Shown piece by piece: positions 32,091 to 42,480 of a stretch of DNA of 64,000 bases (positions are counted from its first letter, which is position 1; each line of letters opens with the position of its first letter). The position numbers were made by a program, and so were the translations under genes. This DNA is from Chrysogorgia sp. JL179-B06 (taxonomy: Eukaryota > Cnidaria > Anthozoa > Scleralcyonacea > Chrysogorgiidae). The notes beneath the pieces were generated by a model. That model was given only the letters and a program-made list of their open reading frames with translations. It made no database searches and had not been told where the DNA came from. Where the stretch lies: NCBI GenBank assembly GCA_035772405.1, contig JAYKKM010000263.1, positions 3,036,001 through 3,100,000 on the forward strand, in the 5' to 3' direction.

Positions 32091-32171
32091 TCATATGAGT
32101 AGAGTGCTCAATACCGAAGTAGAGCGGATATAACAAAGAAGACAAACTTGAGTCACTTCATTTAAACATTT

Positions 32172-32228
32172 ATTCACTACAAATTTGTTTCGTATGGCAA
32201 GCAAAGCTTACCACACTCATCAGGTGAA
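32172..32228 (-). ncRNA. hammerhead ribozyme in the tail of a Penelope-like element
   Basis: All three helices can be drawn. Stem I pairs TTCAC (32228-32224) with GTGAA (32177-32173). The core CTGATGA lies at 32223-32217. Stem II is 11 bp, GTGTGGTAAGC with GCTTGCCATAC, closed by a UUU loop at 32205-32203. The second core box, GAAA, is at 32191-32188. A very short stem III follows (ACAAATTTGT), and then the cleavage triplet GUA, with the cut expected between 32178 and 32177. Two stem II pairs are G-U wobbles. Hammerheads with minimal stem III are known in Penelope-like terminal repeats, and this one lies just downstream of a GIY-YIG coding end on the same strand. Confidence 0.85.
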
Positions 32229-32316
32229 ATCGCGTTTGATGTTATGCTTAGGAAACTTGAGATATTATATATACATGTTTGGCGTCATAGAAATAGTATT
32301 ATATTACATAGGTTAG

Positions 32317-32520
32317 CTATTGGTTGCAAAGCAGGAAGTTTTTCCTGTGTCTACAGGCTGACAATAGTTCGTTTCTAGAGTTCAAGGAGCTGAGTTGCGG
32401 ATAATAAATAATTATAAACTTTTCATGTAGGCATAGGTTGCATCGCTTAGTTTTGTTTGAATAACTCTTGCATTTTTTGATGATTTTCCACTTCATTGAA
32501 TATTGCACGTTTGATTCCTT
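32317..32520 (-). pseudogene. Penelope-like GIY-YIG C-terminus (downstream part, split by Kolobok)
   Basis: The minus-strand frame reads ESNVQYSMKWKIIKKCKSYS, then KRCNLCLHEKFIII, and ends SACRHRKNFLLCNQ before a stop at 32317. The CNLCxxEK pattern and the SACRHR ending are typical of Penelope-like endonuclease C-termini. Its upstream half is on the other side of the 6.5 kb Kolobok, at 39003 and beyond. The ribozyme follows about 90 bp downstream. Confidence 0.75.
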
Positions 32521-32812
32521 TAAAGTGCATATAACGTCAAAAAATGTTTTTTGATTAATGAATTCGCAATTCTCAGAGAATTTGAACAAGGTATAAATAA
32601 GGTTTAACAGATAAATATTTCCAGAAATATCGCGATTTGAATGTGATGCATTTCAAGTCATGGCCGGGAGAAAAGAATCTAGGTTCGAATTTGGTTTGTG
32701 ATGTCATAGCGGGAACACACTTTCACTTCCTGTGTGAAATCCTTATATTTTCGCTGTTATCGAAGGAAGGGAAAGCTGTATTTTGATTGCTTTTTTTGGT
32801 CATCGCTTTGAA

Positions 32813-33724
32813 ATGTCATCCTCAGAATCAGATTCAGATGATATTTACACATCAGAGGATTCTGAATTTAGCTTCAATCCGGATGTTCGTGTCGAGTTTG
32901 AAGAATCGAACACAATTATGTTGGAAGAGCAGTCAATTCAAGAGGAAAACAGAGAAGTTGCTCCTTATGGCGATGAACCTTTAGCCAGCGATGAATGGAT
33001 AGATAATTACCAGAAGGAAAAGGAACAGGAAGAAATTAAACGTAAAGATCTCCAGAATCGCTTAGAAAAAGTCATTCCTACTAATGGTTGGTAAGTTTTT
33101 CTATCGATAACAATCTACGGAGTTACTGTTGTTTTGTATTTTTATAAAAATATTAGTGGTACCGAAACTAATGCTTGTAGTTGTATAATAATTTCACCTG
33201 GATTTGCTTCTTTAGGTGCACATGTGGTAATTGTGATGTTTCATTATTGCAAAATGCTTACGAGGCCCAATGTTGTATGGAAATTGAAGGATGTATCAAA
33301 GTGTTATCTTCCGATGAAGTTCTACAAGATACTATAACTGCCCCGTCTTGCATTACACTACATCCAGGATTTCGTGTGGTTTGTTTAGAAAAATGGTCAC
33401 TCCGAATGGCTGCGTCAAAATACAGAACAAAAGACAAACAAAAGTATCACCAAAATTGCTTGGAAGAAACGTAAGTATGCAAAAATACTTTGATACAGTC
33501 TTTGAGAGTCTGATACTGTAGATTTAGTATTGAGTATTCACTCGTTTTATTTATTTTTGAAAAGATTCTTGAGGTCCGTGGCATACAGAGAATTTTGTCG
33601 ACTTGTGTATGGAACGTTGGGTAAAGTCAGAATACCTCTACCATCGTGTGCCTACAATTGCATTCGTTTAAAATTTAATGTTGAAGGTGAACATATGACA
33701 GGATTTGAAGAAGATGATGATTGA
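32813..33724 (+). CDS. P2X7 intracellular-domain-like protein carried by the Kolobok element
   Basis: There are three exons: 32813-33090, 33216-33470 and 33565-33724. Donors are GTAAGT, acceptors TTTAG and AAAAG, and the stop is TGA at 33722-33724. The ATG at 32813 gives MSSSESDSDD, an acidic, phosphorylatable-looking N-terminus, followed by a charged helix (KEKEQEEIKRKDLQ). Exon 2 begins with the zinc-binding-type core CTCGNCD, then QCCMEIEGC and CITLHPGFRVVCLEKW. Exon 3 has AYREFCRLVYGTLGK and IPLPSCAYNCIRLKF. These are landmarks of the cysteine-rich P2X7 receptor C-terminal (ballast) domain, here without channel segments. The role in the transposon is unknown. All joins keep frame, so it looks functional. 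Confidence 0.87.
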
Positions 33725-34652
33725 TTTTCTAAGTGGACATATTTTATTTACCCTCAGTAAATGTTGTAATTAATCTTTGGTTTTGGAGTAGATCCAGATA
33801 TACTGTGACAAATTAACGATTAGACAACAAGTCTGCACGAGTTGCCTAGTTGACTATTGCTCATAGACAATGAGGGCAAGTTATCTAGTAATTGTTTTAG
33901 TATAAACCAACTAGTCAGACAAGATAATATTTCAAATAAACAATTTTAAACTCAGCAAAATGCAATTGTTTTAAATTCCTTTTGCTACTAGTTTCACTAC
34001 AATCCACTTGACTTGGATATATTATTGTAAGAACTCGACCTAATTACCATGACTTACAGTAGGTCTCAACAACATAATATAATGGTATCAAATGCAGAAA
34101 GATTTAAGAATAGTATTACTGTTAAATATTATTAATGTATATAGAATTTAGGATATAGGATTTAAGTTACTATACTACCGTGTAATCCAGTGTTACACTG
34201 TAATGTGGTTTAATTAAACAGATTATTATTATTATTATTATTAGTGGTCTATCACCAATAGACATTAGACAGTGAGTAGCTCAGCCAATCATAAGCAGGA
34301 TTTGTAATAGTCTACTAGTTGGTTTATACTAATGATTATTAAACTATTATTCACAATATCGAAAGCAATATTCTCTCCAATAAACAGAAATAAGACAAAA
34401 TTTTATATGGATGTTTTATGGTATAGTGGCATATAGTGGCCATTTTGCAAGTCAAATAAACATGATAATTTTAGTTAAAATAATGGTACCGTATGTGATG
34501 TTGATCCCAAAAGTTTAAGACTTTAAGCCAAATATATTTATCATTTTGTTGGCTTTACTGTACTTGCAAAATGTCTGCCACTATTGTGAAATCTTCTATA
34601 ATGGATTATTTAATATAATCTACATGTATCAATGTGATTGTAATCTATTTTA
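33725..34652. other. Kolobok interior between convergent genes; inverted repeat and TTA run
   Basis: TTTTAGTATAAACCAACTAG at about 33896-33915 returns inverted at about 34312-34331 (CTAGTTGGTTTATACTAAT), enclosing about 400 bp. An ATT run lies at 34221-34242. It may be a MITE inserted between the genes. No coding was seen. Confidence 0.5.
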
Positions 34653-37600
34653 TCAACTATTCTTTGGACAATTTGTCACAAATTTGTGTCCTTTCATTGG
34701 CTGGTGGCATACTGTGCAGTGTGGTTTGGCCTTAGTTGTACCAGTACTTCCCATTTGGGTGGTGATGGGAACCTCAGATTCTAAGAAAAAGACACAATTA
34801 AATGTTTTGGTAAAAATGCCCAAAATATATTTCAACCAAAAAAGTCCTTTGAATAAATATATGCCCAGGGCTTGCTTTATATATGGTACTGTGTATATAA
34901 TATCCTAACCTGGGACTGTTGGTGGCACATCCGGGACAACCATAGCCTTTCTTGCTCTTCTTTTGTCAATTGCTTCTTCTCTCGGTTGTTTAGTCAGCAT
35001 AGAGTTCATTGCCATGGGGGTAATATCCTTCAAAAGTTTGACAGCAGCATCTAATTCATTTGCATGAGCATTAACATAGGTGTTGTAGATTTCTTGAACA
35101 TAATCTAAAGAATAGTGAGTAAATATGAACTATTAGTCTATTAAGAATATTTGTGAAGTATTGACAAACAAATGGTATAGTAAAAGTGTTAACTTACCAA
35201 AATTTTGTTTCACCTTTACACTTCTCACTGTTGCCTCTCCATTTTTAAATTTTGGGTATATCACCGAGACTTGTTCTTCTCGACTTGAATTTTTCTTGAT
35301 CTCCCGATTTAAATTATAATTAAAATGTACAGCAGCAAGGATGTGCCTTAAAGAAAAGATTACATTATTTGTAATAATAAGAAATAATAACAATTTTAGT
35401 TTTACAAACAAATATGATTATATTTCTCATTAAATACTATGAACAGAAACTATTACCTAACAAACATTCCAGAATATGAATAGGCGATCATTTTGGGAGA
35501 AAAATGGTTGACAACGGAGTGGAAGCCTTCGATGCAACTTGTTTGGTCCACTGGAGAGGCTTTTTTTATTCCACTAATCAATGACTTCTTTGTTAATACC
35601 TTATAAACTTTCTCATACAACACTGAATCTGGAACCAGAAAACAGACTTCACTTACAATATACAATTAATTTTCAAGTAAACTATTTGGTGTTATACTTA
35701 CTTTTATTAAGCCATTCCCTATGTGGAATATCACCATGTGCACATTTTGTAAAGAGAGGGTTATCCAGATTATCATGTTTGTCGATTATGTGGCTTAGAA
35801 AAGACTTAAATTTTGCCCATATAACCCTTCCACTACCATTGTAAGTACTTGTCGCACTCCAACTCAAGTGATTTTCACAGGCACGGATCCAGGGCTGAAT
35901 TTCCTCACCGTTGCTTTCCTTGGCTATTTTGGTCAAAACTTTACGAATTTCTGTACAATTAAAAAAACAAAACAGAATAAGGAATTGTATTATGTTTTAC
36001 AACCCCTACTATAAAGTATGTATTTTGACAAAAGTTAATCAATGTAACAAATTACATAGTATAAACGAAGCTCTAATTCACTAAATGTTTTTACTTTTTC
36101 TTAAATGCCAGAGGTCAAAGTAGTGGGTGATATGTCCTAGATTTTCCCTCATGTGTTTAGCAATCTGTGTGTGGCGGTCTGTGATGAGTGTGTTGAACAA
36201 CACATCTTTTCCAGAAAGATAATCCATACAGTTTTGAAATGCCAGAAATTCCATTGCTTGACTGCTACCAGCAACATTTCTCTATAGCAAAAGATTGATA
36301 TTCTTATGTTTTCTGTTAACTTAGTATATATATTTTAGAATGATATATTTTCTAACCTGTACTATGGAAAAGTGTATGATGCTATTTGTGTTGCAACAAA
36401 ACATGGTGTAAGCACAGTATTTTGCACTGTGCCCCATGCTGTCATGTCTCCCATCTCCTGCCATTGTTAAATATTTCTCGGAAGCTTTAACCTGATCTAG
36501 CATTTTTTCCTGGTATTTTTTCCAATAAAGCACAATTGTTGGAAACAGCTTTCTCTATAATTAGAAAGTTATACATTACAATGAAATACACTGTCAGTGG
36601 CGTAACGGGCGGGTGTCAAGTGACGGGGGGCCCCAGGCAAAATGACCATAAAAAATTTGATCGTACATTTCCAGGGAATTGAATAATTAACGAAAAATAG
36701 AAAAGCAGTTATTTAAATACATGAATTAGTAGTTAGAATATAATGTAATTTCAAAATATTCTCACAATGAGAATGGTATGTAGAACGGGTATGGTAATGT
36801 AATATAGCTTATTCCGAAATCAACATATATGTAAGTGAAGATTGCGATTGTGTCGACAGAAATACAGCCTATTCTTTAGTGGCCCAGGGAGGAAGGGGGC
36901 CGATTGACGGGGGGCCTCCAGAGGTTGCGTTACGCCACTGTACACTGTATTAACCTTTTATATTACTTAATTTTTGAACAAAGTGAAAGAAAATGTTTTG
37001 TCGGCACATACCCTTTGGTGTCTAAAAAATGTGTTCAAAGATATCCCTGCAAGCCCCATATGAGAAAATATCCGAAGCACCTTGCTAGCTGACCCACCAG
37101 CAACTAATATGGCCATGCTTAAGAGGAAATTTCCAGCGGGTATAATTGTTCCACTTAACACTGGTTGGCTGTACCAAACAGATTCCTTCTTTGGACAGTT
37201 GGCATTGTTGCACAGTTTTTACCATTACCAATGTGCCGGTCTGACTGGCCTCAACAAGGGGATTAGGCGTGGTGCAAGTATGACAAAACCGAAACAGTGA
37301 CAGAAGCTGTGTCAGGAAAATTATGAATTTAGGTTCGGCACGGTTGTCTTCTTGGGTGAACACTCTGCAGTATAAACGAAATTAAATTAAGTATGGTATT
37401 TATATTAATTTATATTGGAAATATTAGTTTATCAGGGATAAAACTAACCTTCTCGAAGTTTTACTGTGATCATCTTCATCAGGTTCTGGTTCAGTTTCTG
37501 TGTCTGTTCCGGCAAATACTTCTTCGTGAAAAGGATCAGAAGTCAGTTCACTGCTTTGAAAATTCTCCTCATCGTCACTAGAAATAAAATCATCAGCGAT

Positions 37601-38757
37601 GTCTATATGTTCTTGGTCATCATCCAAGGTTTCTATACTGGATGTAGCCATGTCCGTGGTGCACCTAGTTTCAAGTTCTAAATTTTAAAAAATGAACATA
37701 TAAATTATAAAACATTTAATAACATATAGGTCTTTACTGCGCCGCATTACTTACAAAGAACCGATTGCGGCATTTTCCCTTCGTGTTTTCCCCTCAGTGA
37801 AAACCCGTAGGCAATATTGAATTTTATAACCATTGCACGGATATCGTACAAATTGCCAGTGGAAAACATACCTTGCTTTAGAGACATTATGAGTGCTTTT
37901 TGTTCGGTAATCTTCTCTTTTTTGGTGATCAATTTGTTTGTAAGAATACGAGTTTCTGCTGCCATCCTTTCGCACTGCACGCATCTACCACTGGGTTCTT
38001 CTGTTTGTGTAAACACCTCTTTTGTCGGCGGTTCGAGGTCTTTAGTTTCATTGAGCGATTGCTTTACCATAACACAAATACAATACGGATCGTAAAATAA
38101 AGAAAGAGTAAGACAATAAAATTTAGTTTCAGAAAAGCGGAACGACAATGAAAAATAATAGATATAAATGAGAATACTCACTGAAAAAGAGCAGCTTGCA
38201 GAAACAGCTGTGTCACTATCACCAGTTGCGTCAGTTGATCGATCTAGCCATATTGGCTCCTCATAATCCGTCGAAGATTGTGGATCCTTTTCCATGTCTT
38301 TTGCAACCTTCAAAAAAGAAAATGGATGAATGCGATTTGCAAAATTTAAATTGTATTACATAAAATATTAAGTCGCGACGTTGCCGGTTTCATACCTTGC
38401 GTCGTACGCCCCTGAGAGATCTTTCAGAAGGTTCACTTAACTCCTCTTGGCTTCTCCTATTGACGGGACTGGAATTGTTCCAATCTCGTCCACTTTAAGC
38501 CTTAACACTCGATAAGTCTCATTTCCACCAGGAAATCGCCTCACGAAATCTTCTGCCTTGAAGTGTACCGAGCACACACAAGACGAGCTCGTTGGCTCCC
38601 ACTTTGCGCGCTTTTCTTTGACGAAATCCACCCAATTTTTACGTCTTTTTTTCGCAACTGGTCTATGATCATCAGCAAATGGGATCTTGTGGAGAAAAAT
38701 TCCATTTTCTGGATCTGGAGTGTGAGAACAGCCCGCTACAACGCACCTGGACGGCAT
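34653..38757 (-). CDS. Kolobok transposase with THAP zinc finger
   Basis: Minus-strand gene of about 13 exons. Exon 1 (38757-38396) is a THAP domain: MPSRCVVAGCSHTPD, then WVDFVKEKRAKW and CSVHFKAEDF. Others are 38307-38182, about 38060-37872 (coiled coil), 37677-37449 (acidic), 37364-37011, 36554-36357, 36281-36095, 35950-35702, 35628-35457, 35346-35197, 35104-34910 and 34780-34653. The catalytic core reads MAGDGRHDSMGHSAKYCAYT, then LITDRHTQIAKHM and HYFDLWHL, as in Kolobok. The last exon has a zinc-knuckle-like CTVCHQPMKGHKFVTNC and a stop at 34653. A TAA at 38437-38439 interrupts exon 1 after the THAP domain, while the adjacent frame is open to the donor. Either a frameshift or an unseen splice is implied. 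Exon 3's acceptor is unclear. Confidence 0.82.
36595..36940. mobile_element. hAT-type MITE, CAGTGGCGTAAC family (copy 2), in a transposase intron
   Basis: The ends are CAGTGGCGTAACGGG and GCGTTACGCCACTG. The target duplication TACACTGT is perfect at 36587-36594 and 36941-36948. It sits in the intron between the exons ending 37011 and starting 36554, so it need not harm the gene. It is related to the copy at 5065-5229. Confidence 0.92.
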
Positions 38758-39002
38758 GATTTATATGCATTTCATATGTTGCACAGTGACAAGCGTTCCC
38801 GCTACGACGTCAAAACGCCGGATTCGTACCCAGACCATTTTCTCCCGGCCATGACTTTGAAAACAACGAATTTTAGCATGTTAAAACCACTATATCTCTG
38901 GAAATATTTATTTGTTGAAGGCATCTTATACCTTGTATTAATCGTCTCGGAATGGCGGATATATTTATCAGATAAAAATATTTGACGTTATATGCACTTT
39001 AA

Positions 39003-39300
39003 GAAAAACATAGAGTCTGGAATTTAGCATGTGAATTTGTTGAACGATAGCGGCAAACAAAATAGGTGGGCAGACCTGGGAGAGAGACGACTTACATCCC
39101 GAGATGTCGTCATCAGTATGTTGTAAATTACTGGACATAGATTTAATAGTGATACGCATCAAACGATGGGAATGACTCGAACAAGCTGCTGATATGTGAA
39201 TAGCGGGGAGAGTAAAAGACAATCGAAACGTCAGTATCTCGTCACTAAATTCTTGGCAGTTTACCACCTTTTCACTTTGCTATATACACTTAACACTGTC
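39003..39300 (-). pseudogene. Penelope-like element, part upstream of the Kolobok insertion
   Basis: The minus-strand frame immediately before the TTAA reads SRLYVFLK, which continues in frame with ESNVQYSMKW at 32520. Further upstream the sequence is degraded. Its outermost part (39217-39285) matches 11573-11634 inverted. It ends at GCACTCTACT next to a microsatellite, as does the other end of the element near 32100. Confidence 0.6.
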
Positions 39301-39316
39301 TACGCAGCACTCTACT

Positions 39317-39480
39317 TTTTATATATATATATATCTATATATCTACATATATATATATATATATATATCTACATATATCTACATATATATATATCTACAT
39401 ATATATATACACATCTACACATATATATACACATATATATACACATCTACACACACATCTACACACACATATATAATACA
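39317..39480. repeat. AT-rich microsatellite (ATATCTACAT, ATATACAC)
   Basis: Tandem TATATATC and ACATCTACAC units adjoin the outer end of the split Penelope-like element. Confidence 0.95.
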
Positions 39481-39644
39481 CAGATTTAATCAAAAGTATA
39501 CTAGATCCCAACAGATTGCATGTTGGTAGTTTCTTTGCAACTGTAACAACAAACACAACTACTGTAAAAACAAAGAATTACAACAGTCTTAATAGTTCAC
39601 AGTTGATGATAAACAAGACCGTTGCTTTCAATAGTACTGCAGTG

Positions 39645-41595
39645 AGTTAATGTGAGTTACTGGTATCGTACAAGACTGCTGAAGGTAAGAACTGTGGATG
39701 AATGTCAGGCAGTGCAGACATTGGTTGGGGTCCCATGATCAACCTTAGCATATTCATGTCATGTTGCCTGTCCTCCCTTCGTCTCTCACTTTCAAAAGCA
39801 ATCCTTTGCATCTGCATTGCATGTTCTTTATTGGAAGAATAACTTCCATTTCTTTATATCTGAGCAAACAAATGTACACCAATCAATAAATACCATGATG
39901 AATATTGTTTATCTTAACTTAAGCAAAAACCAACCGTGCAAAGTCATCATCAGAACATTGCTTGAATTGGTTAAATACGGATTCTAAAGATTTCTCCATA
40001 TTAGTTTTTTTCTTCTTCTTTGATTTGATCACTGATACACCAAAGGATTTCTCTTTAGTCTTGTCATTTCCATCAGTTTCGTCTTGCTTTTCATCTTTTT
40101 TGTCATACTCAGTTACAATACCTGCAAAAATAAAGGAGTTTTGTAATGAAACATTGTTGTTGTCTTACTTTGACAAATCTTTAATTGTTTGGCATTATAA
40201 TATACACCATGACTGCACCCCCATCAGTATGAATGGGTTGTTCATAATCGCATGTCTCACTTTTTCAAAGTCATTTCACCATTTCCATAACTTTGAATGA
40301 GCCCCTCCACTAAAAATATCAAAAGATTACTGTGTTTAGCAACAGATGGAAATTCTAGAATAAAATATTCATGACCGGTTTGTAACAGGATAGGATTATA
40401 TAGTTAATTTTGACCAATAAAATTATTAAATAAGTTGGCAAGGGGAATGAAAAATATCATGCAGAGCCATACATGTATGTTCCACACTTTTACTGTCGTG
40501 GCAATAGAAGTGTTCCTAAATTATTGTAGCAATTCATTTCCTTACGTCGAGCAATAGGCCTTATGCGGGTTTATGTCACTCTATTGTTATCACCACCAAG
40601 CCTCGCTTTGATGTCAAGAGGATGTGTAACAGAATCAAGGATTGGTGGAATAACAATAGCATGACATAAACCCACATAAGCCCTATTCATTTGATAGTTT
40701 GTTTAACAACTTCCTGTTCAGCACTGCCTTTTGAATTTGATTTTGAATTTGAATTTGAAAAGCCATTGCTAAACAGGAACTTGAACTATCAAATGAATTG
40801 CTCGACGTTAGGAAATGAATTGCTACAATAATTTAGGAACACTTCTATTGCCACGACAGCAAAATTATAAATTTTGAAAATAATAAATTATAGAAAATCA
40901 TCTATAATTTCCAAGTTTATATCATTTATAATTTTATAATTAAGTTTATATCATGGAAAGAAATTTGAACTTTTTAGAAAACAAATATGAAACACTTTGA
41001 TACCACCATAAACGTTACTGTACATTCCTTAATTAATACATGTGTAGTAAAATGAAAATATAAAACGGACAAGGGCAAAAAAATAGTTTCATCTTGAATT
41101 ACTTACAGCAATCCTCATCTGTGTCTCCAGGTTTAGGATCAGCTGATGTGTCGATGATAAGTGGTGGGCTAACGTTGTGCTTCTTGCTCAAAAACTTGTC
41201 AATTTCCTTTAAAAATTTCCATTCTTTTTTGGGGTTGGCGCCGTTTCCGCTCCTCTTCTTCTGGTCTTTGACGGATTAGTATTTCTGACATAATTTCTTA
41301 ATTTTACTAATAACTTCTTTTTGGGTGAAATCTGTGTGTCCTTTGTCATGTAATTTAGCATGAAAACAAACGAAATATTCAAAACAAATCGCCATAAATT
41401 ATTTGTCACTGGCCGGTTGAGGTGTAAAACAACCAGTGAAACAACACTTACCAATAACGCTTTATAAACTTGTCCAGTTTCCCTGGACGTTTTACAATTT
41501 TGCAGAGAAAGTTGAATTGTTTCCTCTGACCATAAATCTATAAGGGTTCTTGTCGCTTCGTCAGTCCACATTTTTCCTCTGTTGCCGGACGCCAT
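39645..41595 (-). pseudogene. SANT/Myb-like DNA-binding domain gene, decaying
   Basis: Exon 1 (41595-41452, GTAAGT donor) reads MASGNRGKMWTDEATRTLID, then LWSEETIQLSLQNCKTSRE, a trihelix SANT/Myb-like start. The second exon (about 41355-41105) continues with AKLHDKGHTDFTQKEVISKI. It has a TAA at 41276-41278 just after CQKY, then KKEWKFLKEIDKFLS and PPLIIDTSADPKPGD. Its expected acceptor AG reads AT (TTTTCATG). Later exons near 40120-39935 (lysine-rich) and 39850-39650 (SERRREDRQHDMNMLRLI) follow. Such proteins accompany Harbinger-type transposons or act as host factors; here the nonsense codon and lost acceptor suggest a pseudogene. Confidence 0.6.
40485..40870. repeat. nested hairpin MITE
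   Basis: Outer arms: TGTCGTGGCAATAGAAGTG near 40493 returns inverted as CACTTCTATTGCCACGACA near 40842. Inner arms: TTATGCGGGTTTATGTCA near 40560 returns as TGACATAAACCCACATAAG near 40663. It lies in an intron of the decaying SANT-like gene. Confidence 0.8.
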
Positions 41596-41619
41596 TTTCG
41601 TTCAAAGAATCGCCGCGTG

Positions 41620-42480
41620 ATAAAGCCAATGTGCATGCGTAATTAGTTTTGGGTTGCGGGCCTTATTTTTAGGCGGCCCGAGACTACCTCTTGAGGTTGT
41701 CTCGGCACGCCTAAATTTTTAGGGTATGCGGACCCTTATTTTGCGTTTACACGACAAAAATCAGGAGTGCCGTGACAAAAAAAATTGGCCCGCGTGCCGA
41801 AATTTAAGAGTGCTGTACCTAAAATGCTTGTCGTGTAAATGGGCCTTTAATTACTATAGCTGCAAACGGTTGCTACAAAGGTACTAAACAGCTAGCCAGC
41901 CCAGTAAATAAAAACACAATGAGATTTTTTATATGGAAACAAGCCAGCCTGTTGCCAAAACAGCTTGCCTTATGTAATCTCCCACGTTGCTGGGCTAGCA
42001 CGGCAACCGGGATGACATATAAAGTAACAACTGCCATGCGCACACCCACATATTATTATCAAGAGCAGCCGGTAATTGGGCCAGGCTGCAGACTCGGAGT
42101 CAACCTGGTTAACGAGCCAGCTCGCCTCACTGTAATCAGAGCCTTAAAAGTATTTTCCTCAGAAATTATTTTACATGTAATTTTTCTATAATTACTTTCT
42201 TGCTACTTACTGCACTTTAACTATTAAACATATTTGCATTGAGTTTCAAAGCAGTACAGTACAATGTATGAAAATCCTAGTTCTGACTGGTAAATATGTA
42301 AGACTAGAAGCAAGGGATTGTTTATCTTCTACAATTTTTACAATATACCATACAATAATCAATGGAACACATCAAAATCAATGGAAGGTAAAAAGGCCTT
42401 TTACCTCTAGTCTTAAACCTGCATTAATAAACTTCACTATAATTTATTTCAGAAAACCTACATTATTTCATGGTTATACA
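41620..42480. other. non-coding; possible transposon end at 41.7-41.85 kb
   Basis: GTTTACACGACAAAAATCAG near 41747 and, inverted, TGCTTGTCGTGTAAATGGGC near 41826 form a small inverted pair. The sequence between resembles a transposon end. No gene was recognised in the rest. Confidence 0.4.

Larger units (their letters stand above)
32524..38998. mobile_element. Kolobok DNA transposon, 6475 bp, TTAA target site
   Basis: The ends are inverted: AGTGCATATAACGTCAAA at 32524 and, complemented, at 38998. Weaker similarity runs about 200 bp inward, including TCATGGCCGGGAGAAAA and TAGCGGGAAC in both arms. TTAA flanks both sides (32520-32523 and 38999-39002), the Kolobok target duplication. It carries a THAP/DDE transposase gene on the minus strand and a P2X7-tail-like gene on the plus strand, converging near 34 kb. 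Removing it rejoins a Penelope-like reading frame across one TTAA, which confirms the limits. Confidence 0.92.

Noticed and set aside
31806..32145. Open frames of 80-110 codons
   Set aside because: Same cause: ACATATAT and ACATACAT tandem repeats with mariner and Penelope edges attached.
38563..38985. 140-codon plus-strand frame
   Set aside because: It is antisense to the THAP exon and the Kolobok right end.
39095..39235. Further hammerhead candidate (CTGATGA near 39115 and CGAAACGTC near 39219)
   Set aside because: The boxes lie on opposite strands or lack a matching GAAA and stem II, so no fold can be drawn.
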